From NCBI RefSeq assembly GCF_030973515.1, contig NZ_JARGZA010000010.1, positions 82,194-146,193 of the forward strand: DNA of 64,000 nt, read 5' to 3'. Numbering within the stretch: the stretch's first letter is position 1; each line of letters opens with the position of its first letter. The DNA is from Jannaschia maritima. GTDB lineage: Bacteria; Pseudomonadota; Alphaproteobacteria; Rhodobacterales; Rhodobacteraceae. A program made the translations under genes and the position numbers. Shown here piece after piece: positions 19,681 through 28,289 of the stretch. The notes beneath the pieces are model-generated. The model saw only the letters and a program-made list of their open reading frames with translations, was not told the origin of the DNA and ran no database searches.

Positions 19681-21129
19681 TCAGTTGCCGTAGGCGACGG
19701 ACGGCAGCCAGGTCGTCAGCGCCGGGAACCAGAACACGATGGCCAGACCGGTCAGCTGCAGGAGCACGAAGGGGATCACCCCGCGATAGATATGGCCCAG
19801 CGTGACCCCCGGCGGGCAGACCCCCTTCAGGTAGAACAGCGCGAACCCCACCGGGGGCGTCAGGAAACTGGTCTGCAGGGTGACGGCGACCAGGATGGCG
19901 AACCACACGACGCTGGGGTTCTGGACCTGATCGAAGCCCGGCACCGCCAGGTCGAGGCCGAGGATGATGGGCAGCATCAGCGGCATGATGATGATCGTGA
20001 TCTCGATCCAGTCGAGCAGGAAGCCCAGGAGGAAGACGATGAACAGGATGAACAGGACGATCATGTAGGGATCGGCAAAGGCCCCCAGCACGTGCGTCTG
20101 GACGATCTCGTCGCCGCCATACCGGCGCAGCACCAGCGCGAAGAAGTTGGCCGCAAGGAAGATGCCGACGATGTAGCCCGACGTGTTCAGGGTGGAGCGG
20201 CCGACCTCGCGCACGACCTTCAGGTTCAGCCGCCCGTTCAGCGCCGCCAGGACCGTCGCGCCCATCGCGCCCAGGCCCGACGCCTCCGTCGGCGTGGCGA
20301 TGCCCGCGAAGATCGAGCCGAGGACGAGCAGGATCAGGAACATCGGGGGCACCACGGCCAGCAGCACCTCCTTCACGACGGGCCAGCCGACCTCCTCCGC
20401 CTTTTCCGGGGCGGGCATGGAGGAGGGCGAGATCAGGCCAAAGATCACGATGAACAGGATGTAGAGGCCGCCCAGGATCAGACCGGGGAACAGCGCCCCC
20501 ATGAACAGATCCCCCAGGGATATCGCGAGCTGGTCCGACATGATGACCAGCATGATCGAGGGCGGGATCAGGATGCCCAAGGTGCCCGCGGACGCGATCG
20601 TGCCGGTGGCGATGGGCTTGGAATAGTTCTGCCCCATCATCGCTGGCAGCGCCATGACGCCCAGCAGCGTGACCGACGCGCCGATGACGCCGGTGCTGGC
20701 CGCGAGGATAATGCCGATCAGCATGACCGTCAGCGACAGCCCGCCGCGCAGGCCGCCGAACAGCTTCTGCATCGAATGCATCATCCGCTGGGCCACGCCG
20801 GACTGGTCCAGCATCAGACCCATGTAGATGAACATCGGCAGCGCCACGAGGACGGGGTTCTTCACGATGTTGCCGAAGAGCCGCCCCGACAGGACCGACA
20901 GGCGCTGGTAGTCGATGCCCGTGCGGTCGAAGTCGATGATGTCGCGGAACGACGACCGGAAGGGGTCGAGGAAGATCTCGGCGATCAGGGCGAAGATCAG
21001 GCTGACGCCGACAAGCGCCATGGCGACCGGGATGCCGCGGAAGAGGAGCCAGATGAAGGTCAGGAACATCGCCGACACGGCGATCTCGTTCAGCGTGACG
21101 TAGGGGGCCAGGGCCTCGAGTATGAACAC
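19681..21129 (-). CDS. dctM: TRAP transporter large permease (DctM family)
   Basis: 482-aa polytopic membrane protein with about 12-13 hydrophobic helices that drives sodium-coupled uptake of an organic acid. Family landmarks include VALPMFIYMGLMLDQSGVAQRM near residue 95, ASTGVIGASVTLLGVMALP near 145, and PPVGFALFYLKGVCP near 435. The start is a GTG at 21129, 4 bp after the small-permease stop, so coupling is likely. Last gene of the dctP-dctQ-dctM operon. Confidence 0.94.
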   Translation of the reverse strand: MFILEALAPYVTLNEIAVSAMFLTFIWLLFRGIPVAMALVGVSLIFALIAEIFLDPFRSSFRDIIDFDRTGIDYQRLSVLSGRLFGNIVKNPVLVALPMFIYMGLMLDQSGVAQRMMHSMQKLFGGLRGGLSLTVMLIGIILAASTGVIGASVTLLGVMALPAMMGQNYSKPIATGTIASAGTLGILIPPSIMLVIMSDQLAISLGDLFMGALFPGLILGGLYILFIVIFGLISPSSMPAPEKAEEVGWPVVKEVLLAVVPPMFLILLVLGSIFAGIATPTEASGLGAMGATVLAALNGRLNLKVVREVGRSTLNTSGYIVGIFLAANFFALVLRRYGGDEIVQTHVLGAFADPYMIVLFILFIVFLLGFLLDWIEITIIIMPLMLPIILGLDLAVPGFDQVQNPSVVWFAILVAVTLQTSFLTPPVGFALFYLKGVCPPGVTLGHIYRGVIPFVLLQLTGLAIVFWFPALTTWLPSVAYGN

Positions 21130-21133
21130 GGCC

Positions 21134-21970
21134 CTATCCCTCCGCCCGCTTGTCGCGGAGGGCGTAGGCCAGGGCGATGATGACGACGGTCGCCGCCAGG
21201 CCCGCGGCCACGGTGAACTTCATCTCCTCCGGCCCTATGGCGAAGGTGTCGAAGAACCAGTGCCGCGTCGCCTGGCGCGCGGTGGTCCCTTCCTCCGACG
21301 CGAGCAGCACGAGGCCCAGCGCGCCGTAGTAGATCACGAGGTTCACGGCGAAGGCGACGGCCGGAAAGGCGAACAGCAACTTCTTCCACCACAGCGGTCG
21401 GGTGATCTGTCCCAGCATCCGGACATAGGCGAACCAGATCGCGGCCGCGATGAACACGAAGCTGAGGTTCATGAACGTCTTGAGGAGATAGAGGCCGTGC
21501 AGGCCGTTGGGGCTGTCCGACCCTTCGCGCGCGGCGATGGACGTGAGCGCATAGTCCAACGTGACGTCCCAGCACAGGATGATGAACGGCAGGAACAGCC
21601 AGGCCAGGGCGAAGATGTCGATCTTGCGTTGCTTGGGCGCCGGGAAGCCGTCGTAGAAGATGTCCACGCGCACGTGGCTGTTGGTCGTGACGGCGTATCC
21701 GATGCCGATCAGGACGGCCGCCCCGTAGATCCACCACTGCGCGTCGTCGAGCCAGGCCTGGTTGTTGCCCGCGCCGCGCAGGACGACCTGAGCGCAGATG
21801 GCGACCATCAGGACCGGGAAGAACCACGCGAAGACGTTCGAGATGTGCACGATGGCACGGTCGCCCTTCGTGTGCTCAGCACGGCCCACCTCGCCGGGGT
21901 CGGAGATGGCGACCAGGGCCGCCTCGCCCACGCCGTCGACGTGCTCGGGTTCCTCGGGGTGCTGCGACAT
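21134..21970 (-). CDS. dctQ: TRAP transporter small permease (DctQ family)
   Basis: 278-aa membrane protein, longer than the usual 160-200 aa, with an acidic N-terminal cytoplasmic tail (MSQHPEEPEHVDGVGEA) and about five or six hydrophobic helices. It bridges the binding protein and the large permease. The ATG at 21970 is preceded by a GGAGGGACCC ribosome-binding site; an earlier in-frame ATG at 22054 would overlap the dctP-dctQ hairpin and is less likely. The enlarged form belongs to the subset of DctQ proteins with extra helices. Confidence 0.88.
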   Translation of the reverse strand: MSQHPEEPEHVDGVGEAALVAISDPGEVGRAEHTKGDRAIVHISNVFAWFFPVLMVAICAQVVLRGAGNNQAWLDDAQWWIYGAAVLIGIGYAVTTNSHVRVDIFYDGFPAPKQRKIDIFALAWLFLPFIILCWDVTLDYALTSIAAREGSDSPNGLHGLYLLKTFMNLSFVFIAAAIWFAYVRMLGQITRPLWWKKLLFAFPAVAFAVNLVIYYGALGLVLLASEEGTTARQATRHWFFDTFAIGPEEMKFTVAAGLAATVVIIALAYALRDKRAEG

Positions 21971-22026
21971 GGGTCCCTCCGCGCGCGATCCACGCGTCGT
22001 CGTTGACGCCTCCGGCGGGCGCGGGA

Positions 22027-22047
22027 CCCGGCCCACGGGGGGCCGGG
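22027..22047 (-). other. Intercistronic hairpin between dctP and dctQ
   Basis: CCCGGCCC (22027-22034) pairs with GGGCCGGG (22040-22047) around a 5-nt loop, 17 bp after the dctP stop. There is no T-tract, so it is not a simple terminator. Position suggests an mRNA 3' stabiliser or partial terminator that raises binding-protein output over permease output. Confidence 0.6.
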
Positions 22048-22063
22048 CCGTCATCGGTCGGGA

Positions 22064-23110
22064 TCAGTCGCGCGGACGCGGCAGATAGATGGTGTCGCCC
22101 CAGGTCTTGTAGTTGGCGCGGAACTCCTGGAGGTCGGTCCAGACCTCGTCGAAGAACGCATCTTCCGCCGCCAGCTCCTCGGCCACGTCGGTCCAGGCCG
22201 CCTCCATGGCTTCCAGGATCTCGGGCGGCCATTGCTTGATGGTCACGCCCTGGTTCTCGACGTTGTCCTGCATGGCGGCGTAGTTGATCGCCTCGCCCTC
22301 GGCGTAGTTCGTCGTCAGGTTGGCGAGGCACGCGATGCGGATCTGTTCCTGGTTTCGCTCGTCCAGATCCTCCCACCGGTCGCGGTTGATCAGAAGCTCG
22401 TAGATCGTCGCGGGCTGGTGCCAGCCGGGGAAGTAGTTGAACTTCGCGATGTTGTAGAAGCCCAGGCGGGCATCGACGACGGGCATGGAGAACTCGGTCG
22501 CATCGATGGCGCCCCGCTCCAGCGCCGGGAAGATGTCGCCCCCCGCCAGCAGCGAGGTCGAGACGCCCAGCCGCTGCATCACCTCGGCCCCCAGGCCGAA
22601 GAAGCGCATGTTGAGGCCCTCGAGGTCCTCGACCGACTCGATCTCCTCCTTGAACCAGCCGGAGGTCTCGGGCGCGGTGACGCCGCAGGGCATCACGACG
22701 ACGTTGTAGCCACCGTCGTCGTACATCCGCTGGAACAGCTCCGCGCCGTCGTCGTAGAGCATCCAGGCCAGCATCTCGCCCACCTCCGGGCCGAACGGCA
22801 CGGCGGCGAAGAGCGAGGCGGCTGGCAGCTTGCCCTGCCAGTAACCCGACGTCGTATAGGCCGCATCGACGGACCCGTTAGACACCGCGTCGAGGGCTTC
22901 AAGCGTGGGGACCAGCTCGCCCGGATCGAAATGCTCGAACTCGACCCCTTCGGAGATCGCGTTGATCTTGTCGGTGAAGTCGACGGCCGCCGTGCCGAGG
23001 ATCGGCAGGTTGCGGGCGAAGCCGGACGTCATCTCGAACACTTCCTGGGCCTGCGCGCCGGTGGTCCCGAGCGCGGCCGCACCGCAAAGCAGCATGGTCC
23101 TGATCTTCAT
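22064..23110 (-). CDS. dctP: TRAP transporter substrate-binding protein (DctP family)
   Basis: 348-aa periplasmic binding protein with a cleavable signal peptide (MKIRTMLLCGAAALGTTGAQAQ). Family regions include VSNGSVDAAYTTSGYWQGK, the conserved Arg strand NMRFFGLGAEVMQRLGVS near residue 170, and ERGAIDATEFSMP near 205, where DctP proteins contact the substrate carboxylate. First gene of dctP-dctQ-dctM. No substrate can be assigned. A palindromic operator candidate lies 66 bp upstream. Confidence 0.93.
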   Translation of the reverse strand: MKIRTMLLCGAAALGTTGAQAQEVFEMTSGFARNLPILGTAAVDFTDKINAISEGVEFEHFDPGELVPTLEALDAVSNGSVDAAYTTSGYWQGKLPAASLFAAVPFGPEVGEMLAWMLYDDGAELFQRMYDDGGYNVVVMPCGVTAPETSGWFKEEIESVEDLEGLNMRFFGLGAEVMQRLGVSTSLLAGGDIFPALERGAIDATEFSMPVVDARLGFYNIAKFNYFPGWHQPATIYELLINRDRWEDLDERNQEQIRIACLANLTTNYAEGEAINYAAMQDNVENQGVTIKQWPPEILEAMEAAWTDVAEELAAEDAFFDEVWTDLQEFRANYKTWGDTIYLPRPRD

Positions 23111-23175
23111 GTGTCATTCCTCCCTGGTCGACACGCGGCCGGACCCCCACCCCCCGGTGGGCACCCGCCCGATTT

Positions 23176-23192
23176 GGTAAGGATTACTTACC
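23176..23192. promoter_or_regulatory. Palindromic operator candidate upstream of dctP
   Basis: Perfect inverted repeat GGTAAG-N5-CTTACC in an unusually AT-rich pocket of the 131-bp gap between the lactonase-like gene and dctP. It sits 66 bp before the dctP start, where a repressor site would be expected. No regulator gene is adjacent. Confidence 0.5.
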
Positions 23193-23241
23193 GGCTGCGG
23201 GCATAATTTCCAGCGATAATGTTGAGAACCGCCCCCTCGGA

Positions 23242-24051
23242 TCAGCATCGAGCGTAGGTCGGAAGCTCGCCGATCGGCCCACGATCGAGGCGGACTACGT
23301 CCCGGCTGCCCTGCCATTCGGGAAACAACCCGCGGACCAACGGGTCGTGTCCCGGGACGATCAGCGTCGCGGCGCCGGCCAGCGTCCGCAGCCGGTCGAA
23401 CCCCGCCAGCATCTCGGCCGTGTCGGCCACGATCGGGAAGGGTTTGCCGGCCAGGTAGTTCTCGTAGAAATGGCTGGCGTCCGATGCCAGCACCAGCCAC
23501 CCGGCATGCGTCCGCACGCGCACGACCTGCAGTCCCTTCGAATGGCCGCCGACGCGGTGGACCGTGACCCCGTCGGCCACCTGCCCGTCCCCGTCGTGGA
23601 ACGTCAGCCGGCCCGCGTACAAGCGTTTCACCGCCTCGCAGACGTGGTCGGCCGTGAACGGCATCCGCAGGTGGTCGTGGCACATGCACGGTCCCGTCGC
23701 GAAGGCCATCTCGGCCGCCTGCAGATGCACCTGCGCGTCGGGAAACAGGTGCAGGCCGCCCGCGTGGTCGTAGTGCAGGTGGGTGCAGATCAGCGTGTCG
23801 ACGTCGGGGGGCGCGATCGCGAACGGCGCCAGGGCCGCGCGCGGATCCACCAGGATGGGCCGCCCCCGGCGCGCACCCTCCGCCTCGTCGTATCCCGCAT
23901 CGACGAGGATCGTTCGGTCCCCCGAGCGCAGGAGCCACATGAAGTAGTCCATGTCGTGCGGCGCGGAATGGTCGTCGTCCATGACGAAGCTGTCCGCCCG
24001 CACCCGCCCCGACCGTTCGGCATAGCGGATGGCATAGGCTTCCCAGATCAT
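23242..24051 (-). CDS. Metallo-beta-lactamase-fold hydrolase, acyl-homoserine-lactonase-like
   Basis: 269-aa dizinc hydrolase. The metal motif HLHYDH occupies residues 91-96, a further histidine is in GGHSKGLQ (about 169), an aspartate in ASDASHFYENY and a histidine in VPGHDPLV. These and the motif order match the lactonase branch of the superfamily. Cytoplasmic, with no signal peptide. The start ATG overlaps the stop of the upstream monooxygenase gene (24048-24051), so the pair is coupled, and the TRAP operon follows on the same strand. It may open a lactone imported by the TRAP system or act on signal lactones; context favours the former, as inference. Confidence 0.8.
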   Translation of the reverse strand: MIWEAYAIRYAERSGRVRADSFVMDDDHSAPHDMDYFMWLLRSGDRTILVDAGYDEAEGARRGRPILVDPRAALAPFAIAPPDVDTLICTHLHYDHAGGLHLFPDAQVHLQAAEMAFATGPCMCHDHLRMPFTADHVCEAVKRLYAGRLTFHDGDGQVADGVTVHRVGGHSKGLQVVRVRTHAGWLVLASDASHFYENYLAGKPFPIVADTAEMLAGFDRLRTLAGAATLIVPGHDPLVRGLFPEWQGSRDVVRLDRGPIGELPTYARC

Positions 24052-24335
24052 ACGTGGATCCGGGCATAGGTGCGCACGTCCTTGTGCCGCACCATGTCGC
24101 CGGTCAGCGCGGCGAAGGTCCTGTAATGGGCCGTCTGCCGATGGGCCGCGTGCCCGGCGGCGTCGTCGTAGAGTTCGTACAGGAACACCTCGTCCGGGCG
24201 GTCGGGATCGGTGGCCACGTCGAAGCGGTGGCAGGCGGGTTCGGCCAGGGTGGCGCGGGCGTTGTCCAGCACGGCGGGCAGGAAGTCGGGCATGCGGTCC
24301 GGCGCGATCTCGAACCTGACGACGACGGCGTACAT
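24048..24335 (-). CDS. Antibiotic-biosynthesis-monooxygenase-type (quinol monooxygenase-like) small protein
   Basis: 95-aa dimeric ferredoxin-like-fold protein. It starts MYAVVVRFEIAPDRMPDFLP and shows the family pattern of an early beta-strand, then LAEPACHRFDVATDPDRPDE, VFLYELYDDAAGHAAHRQT and HYRTF. It ends four bases into the next gene (ATGA). Members include cofactor-free oxygenases and signal-molecule (autoinducer) oxidases; the reaction here is unknown. It is divergent from the Gfo/Idh gene with 48 bp between starts. Confidence 0.82.
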   Translation of the reverse strand: MYAVVVRFEIAPDRMPDFLPAVLDNARATLAEPACHRFDVATDPDRPDEVFLYELYDDAAGHAAHRQTAHYRTFAALTGDMVRHKDVRTYARIHV

Positions 24336-24383
24336 GCTTTCCTCCCTGCGTTCCGCACGCCAGTAAGGGCACAAGGGGGCGCC

Positions 24384-25394
24384 ATGGAAAAGACCGAAGA
24401 CGTCTTGCGGATCGGGCTGGTCGGGTTGGGATACTTCGCGCGGTTCCACCGCGACGCGTGGAACCGGCTGGACGGCGCCACCCTCGTCGCGGCGGCCGAC
24501 CGTGACCCCGAGACGGGGGCGGACTTCGCGGATCTGGGGGCGATGCTGGACGCCCATCCGATCGACGTCGTCGACATTGCGACGCCCCCCCATACCCACG
24601 AGGAGGCGATCATGACGGCCCTGGCCGCGCGGCCGCGTGCCATCGTGTGCCAGAAGCCGTTCTGCAGCGAGTACGGCCAGGCCCGCGACGTCGTCGCCGC
24701 CGCGGAGGATGCGGGCGTCCCCCTGATCGTGCACGAGAACTTCCGCTTCCAACCCTGGTTCCGGACGATGAAGGCGGCGTTGGACGACGGCCTCGTCGGG
24801 CGGCCGTTGCAGCTGACGTTCCGCTTGCGGACGGGCGACGGGCGGGGGCCGGACGCGTATAGCGCGCGGCAGCCGTACTTCCGGACGATGCCCCGTTTCC
24901 TGATGCACGAAACGGGCGTCCATTACGTCGACACGTTCCGGTACCTGCTGGGGGAGCCCGGGGGTCTCTATGCGGATCTGCGCCGCTTGAACCCAGCGAT
25001 CATGGGCGAGGATGCGGGCCTGGTGGTGCTGGAGTTCGCCGACGAGATGCGGGCGGTGCTGGACGCGAATCGCTTGGCGGACTTCGACGCGGACGAGACC
25101 CGGCGCACCTTCGGGGAGGCGCTGCTGGAGGGGGAGGACGGGACGATCGCGCTGACGGGGGACGGGGCGGTCACCGTCCGGGCGCATGGCACGCAGGCCC
25201 GCCGGACGCTGTTGGCCGCCCGGGACTGGCCCGGCTTCGCGGGCGATTGCGTGCTGGCGTTCCAGCGGCATGTCCTGGACCGCCTGAACGGGCGGGGCCC
25301 GCTGGAGACCGCGGCCCGGGACTATCTTCGCAACCTGGAACTCGTCGCGGCGACGTATGCGTCGGCGGAACGCGGGGCGCGCGTCGAGCTGTGA
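24384..25394 (+). CDS. Gfo/Idh/MocA family oxidoreductase
   Basis: 336-aa NAD(P)-dependent dehydrogenase acting on a sugar or cyclic polyol. Rossmann motif GLVGLGYFARFH at residues 11-22; catalytic-type lysine in CQKPF (K91); conserved HETGVHYVDTFRYLLG near residue 174 supplies the usual substrate-binding histidine. The ATG at 24384 is chosen because the upstream open frame overlaps the monooxygenase gene. It is divergent from the lactonase-like/TRAP cluster and could oxidise the compound whose lactone that cluster handles (inference). Confidence 0.85.
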   Translation: MEKTEDVLRIGLVGLGYFARFHRDAWNRLDGATLVAAADRDPETGADFADLGAMLDAHPIDVVDIATPPHTHEEAIMTALAARPRAIVCQKPFCSEYGQARDVVAAAEDAGVPLIVHENFRFQPWFRTMKAALDDGLVGRPLQLTFRLRTGDGRGPDAYSARQPYFRTMPRFLMHETGVHYVDTFRYLLGEPGGLYADLRRLNPAIMGEDAGLVVLEFADEMRAVLDANRLADFDADETRRTFGEALLEGEDGTIALTGDGAVTVRAHGTQARRTLLAARDWPGFAGDCVLAFQRHVLDRLNGRGPLETAARDYLRNLELVAATYASAERGARVEL

Positions 25395-25401
25395 TCCCAC
25401 A

Positions 25402-26088
25402 TCAAGACGACGCGGCATCCCGAAGCGCGCGCATCGCGTCGCCGTAGCCGTCCGGGGCGTCGACCGATCCGTGACGCAGGATCGCCGACCCCGCGACCAG
25501 CACGTCCGCCCCCGCCGCCACGCAGAGCGGCGCGGTCGCCTCGTCCACCCCGCCATCGACCTGGAGGTGGACGGGGCGGTCGCCGATCATCGCGCGCAGG
25601 CGTTCGATCTTGGGCAGCACGGACCGGACGAAGGACTGGCCGCCGAAGCCAGGGTTCACCGTCATCGCCAGCACCAGGTCCACGTCGTCCAGGAGCGGCG
25701 CCACCGCCTCCGGCGGCGTGCCGGGGTTCAGCGCCACGCCCGCCCTGCACCCCGCCGCGCGGATCGCCTGGAGCGTCCGGTGGATGTGAGGTCCCGCCTC
25801 CACGTGCGCGGTCAGGATGTCGGCGCCCGCATCGGCATAGGCCTGGATCGTCGGATCCACCGGCGCGATCATCAGGTGGACGTCCATTACGCGATCGACA
25901 TGGGGCCTGACGGCCGCGCACATCTGCGGGCCGAAGGTCACGACGGGAACGAAGTGGCCATCCATGACGTCCACGTGGATCCAGTCCGCCCCTTGCGCGC
26001 ACAGGGCCGCTGCTTCGGCCCCGAGTGCGGCGAAGTCCCCCGCGAGGATGGACGGCGCCAGCTTCACTTCCCGATCGAACCCTTCCAT
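25402..26088 (-). CDS. rpe: Ribulose-phosphate 3-epimerase
   Basis: 228-aa TIM-barrel enzyme that interconverts ribulose-5-phosphate and xylulose-5-phosphate in the pentose phosphate pathway. Motifs: KLAPSILAGDFA near residue 10, DWIHVDVMDGHFVPVVTFG (metal His and Asp) about 36-54, VHLMIAPVD, MTVNPGFGGQSF near 141, and QVDGGVD near 176. Length usual. It ends 7 bp from the convergent Gfo/Idh stop. Confidence 0.95.
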   Translation of the reverse strand: MEGFDREVKLAPSILAGDFAALGAEAAALCAQGADWIHVDVMDGHFVPVVTFGPQMCAAVRPHVDRVMDVHLMIAPVDPTIQAYADAGADILTAHVEAGPHIHRTLQAIRAAGCRAGVALNPGTPPEAVAPLLDDVDLVLAMTVNPGFGGQSFVRSVLPKIERLRAMIGDRPVHLQVDGGVDEATAPLCVAAGADVLVAGSAILRHGSVDAPDGYGDAMRALRDAASS

Positions 26089-26104
26089 CGTCCGCCCCCG
26101 CCGT

Positions 26105-26674
26105 TCAGCCGACGTCGCCCCGGGAATGGACCCGCGCGTTCGTCACGACGTGGTGGAGGTGAACGTCCGTGGGTTCAAGCGGTATCCGGTCCGCGCGCTG
26201 CGCCTCCACCGCCAAGCCGATGGCGGTCGCGGCAGGAAGGCCGGCGAGCGTCCGGTCGTAGAACCCCCCGCCATAGCCCATCCGCGCGCATGACGCATCG
26301 AAGCCCACCACGGGGACGATCAGCAGGTCGGGCACCCGCCAGCCCCCTTCGACCGGGACGGACACGCCGAAGGCCCCCGTCTCCAACGCACAGCCGGGCC
26401 ACCATTCGCGGAAGCGCAGCGCCGCCCCCTTCGCGGTGACGACCGGCACGCACAGGGTGTTGTCGCGCGACAGGGCCGCCATCGTTGCGACCGACGACGC
26501 CTCCGACCCGATGGGCAGGTATCCCGCGATCACGAGGCCGCGCAGGTGCCGCAGGCGCGCGAACAGGCGGACCGACGCCGCGGCGCGTGCCAACGGGTCG
26601 GACGCGTCCCGCGCGGCGAGGCAGGCGCGGCGGACTTGCGCCTTGTCGGACTGGACGCTACCGCCCTGCGTCAT
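26105..26674 (-). CDS. 5-formyltetrahydrofolate cyclo-ligase
   Basis: 189-aa enzyme that recycles 5-formyl-THF to 5,10-methenyl-THF with ATP. Family features are KAQVRRACLAARDA at the N-terminus, GYLPIGSEAS near residue 52, CVPVV, and the C-terminal PVVGFDASCARMGYGGGFYDR motif (about 122-142). The start codon lies in the palindrome CATG at 26672-26675 and overlaps the start codon of the divergent VOC gene by two bases. rpe follows 16 bp downstream on the same strand, so the two probably share a transcript. Confidence 0.9.
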   Translation of the reverse strand: MTQGGSVQSDKAQVRRACLAARDASDPLARAAASVRLFARLRHLRGLVIAGYLPIGSEASSVATMAALSRDNTLCVPVVTAKGAALRFREWWPGCALETGAFGVSVPVEGGWRVPDLLIVPVVGFDASCARMGYGGGFYDRTLAGLPAATAIGLAVEAQRADRIPLEPTDVHLHHVVTNARVHSRGDVG

Positions 26675-27281
26675 GGGGACCCTCGATCACATCGCCGTCT
26701 CGGCGGGGAGGTTGGACGCAGCCCGCGCCCATGTCGAGGCATCCCTCGGCGTCGCCATGGGCCCCGGCGGACGCCATGCCGCGATGGGGACGTGGAACCG
26801 CCTGACGGGACTGGACGACGGCACGTACCTGGAGGCCATCGCGGTCGATCCCGATGCCCCGTCGCCCCCGTCCGCCCGCTGGTTCGGCCTGGACGACCTG
26901 GAGCCGCACGCCGCCCCCGCCCTGCGGACCTGGGTGGTCCGGGTGGACGACCTGGATGCGGCGCTGCGGGCCTTCCCCCGGTCGGGCCGCGCGGTGGACT
27001 TGGCGCGGGGCGACCTGCGCTGGCGGATGGGCGTGCCGCACGATGGGCGCGCGGCTTGGGAGGGGTCGTGGCCCGCGCTGATCGAATGGCAGGGGACGCC
27101 GCCGTCGTTCCCGGCCACGGGGCTGTCGCTGGAACGGCTGACGCTGTCCCACCCCCAGGCGGACGGGCTTCGCGACGCGCTGGCGGACCTGCTGGACGAT
27201 CCCCGCGTCGCGGTCGTGGGCGGCCCCGTGGGACTGGAGACCACGATCGCGACCCCGGACGGTCCCCGGGTGCTTCGGTGA
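26673..27281 (+). CDS. VOC-fold (glyoxalase-like) protein
   Basis: 202-aa protein that opens TLDHIAVSAGRLDAARAHVE, the usual first strand and helix of the vicinal-oxygen-chelate fold, with a second half-repeat near residues 115-195. Metal ligands are not clear beyond H6 (DHIAV) and a glutamate around the EAIAVDPDAP strand. Substrate unknown. The ATG overlaps the start codon of the divergent cyclo-ligase gene. Its stop overlaps the GTG start of the next gene (GTGA), indicating coupling. Confidence 0.78.
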   Translation: MGTLDHIAVSAGRLDAARAHVEASLGVAMGPGGRHAAMGTWNRLTGLDDGTYLEAIAVDPDAPSPPSARWFGLDDLEPHAAPALRTWVVRVDDLDAALRAFPRSGRAVDLARGDLRWRMGVPHDGRAAWEGSWPALIEWQGTPPSFPATGLSLERLTLSHPQADGLRDALADLLDDPRVAVVGGPVGLETTIATPDGPRVLR

Positions 27282-27673
27282 CGCGGGGCGCCGCGCCGGA
27301 CCTGGAGGCGATCCGGTCCATCGCGCAGCGTACGGTCGATGCCCTGCCCGCCCCCTTCGCCGCGCTGGCACGTGACGTCCGGCTGGTGGTCGAGGACTGG
27401 CCCGCGGACGCGCTTCTAGACGAGATGGAGATCTCCGATGCCTATGACCTGACGGGCCTGTACGAGGGGGAGGCGCTGACGGAACGCAGCGCGGACTGGC
27501 CGTCGCCACCCTCCACCGTGACGCTGTTCCGGCGCCCGATCCTGGACGAATGGGCGGATCGCGGGGACGTCACGCTGAGCGAGTTGGTGGCGCATGTCAC
27601 GGTGCACGAGTTCGCCCACCATTTCGGGTGGTCCGACGACGACATCGCGGCGATCGACCGGTGGTGGGAGTGA
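27278..27673 (+). CDS. Zincin-like metallopeptidase family protein
   Basis: 131-aa small protein with the zinc motif HEFAHHFGWSDDDI close to the C-terminus (HExxH around residues 111-115, with a following Asp as possible third ligand). The preceding LYEGEALTERS and VTLFRRPILDEW segments match the minimal bacterial zincin family of unknown substrate. It starts with GTG overlapping the VOC stop. It converges on carD with 51 bp between stops. Confidence 0.8.
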   Translation: MTRGAAPDLEAIRSIAQRTVDALPAPFAALARDVRLVVEDWPADALLDEMEISDAYDLTGLYEGEALTERSADWPSPPSTVTLFRRPILDEWADRGDVTLSELVAHVTVHEFAHHFGWSDDDIAAIDRWWE

Positions 27674-27724
27674 ACGTCGCCCCCTAAACATCGGACGACG
27701 TTCGGATTCACGGTTCGTTATGAC

Positions 27725-28228
27725 CTAGGCCGCGCGGGCCGTCAGGATGGCGTCGACCTCGGCCATGGCGCCGTCCTCGTCCTTGTCGCCCACGGCGGCC
27801 AGCTCGCGCGTCAGGCGGTCGAGCGCGGCTTCGTAGAGCTGGCGTTCGGAATAGGACTGCTCGCGTTGCTCGTCGTTGCGGTGCAGGTCGCGCACGACCT
27901 CCGCGATGGCGATCAGGTCGCCGGAATTGATCTTCGCCTCGTATTCCTGCGCGCGACGGGACCACATCGCCTTCTTCACCCGCGCCTTGCCCTTCAGCGT
28001 CGTCATCGCCTTCGACACGATCTCGGGCGAGGACAGCGAGCGCATCCCGACCTCCGCCGCCTTGTGGGTCGGGACGCGGAGGGTCATCTTGTCCTTGGCG
28101 AAGTTGATGACGAACAGCTCCAGCTCCATGCCGGCGACTTCCTGCTTCTCGACGGACGTGATCTGGCCCACGCCGTGCGCGGGATAGACGACGAAATCCT
28201 CGGGGCGGAACTCGGTATTCTTGGCCAT
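27725..28228 (-). CDS. CarD family transcriptional regulator
   Basis: 167-aa RNA-polymerase-binding protein. The N-terminal Tudor-like RNA polymerase interaction domain (FRPEDFVVYPAHGVGQITSV, about residues 7-26) is followed by a helical DNA-contact domain with the conserved WSRRAQEYEAKINSGDLIAI region (about 88-107). In Rhodobacteraceae CarD homologues stabilise open complexes at promoters lacking T at -7. The C-terminal extension (to AILTARAA) is acidic. Neighbour ferredoxin gene is 61 bp upstream on the same strand. Confidence 0.92.
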   Translation of the reverse strand: MAKNTEFRPEDFVVYPAHGVGQITSVEKQEVAGMELELFVINFAKDKMTLRVPTHKAAEVGMRSLSSPEIVSKAMTTLKGKARVKKAMWSRRAQEYEAKINSGDLIAIAEVVRDLHRNDEQREQSYSERQLYEAALDRLTRELAAVGDKDEDGAMAEVDAILTARAA

Positions 28229-28289
28229 CGGCTTCCTCGATTCAGGGACGGCGGGGGCGTATCACGGAACGGGGGCCGGCGAAAGCGCG

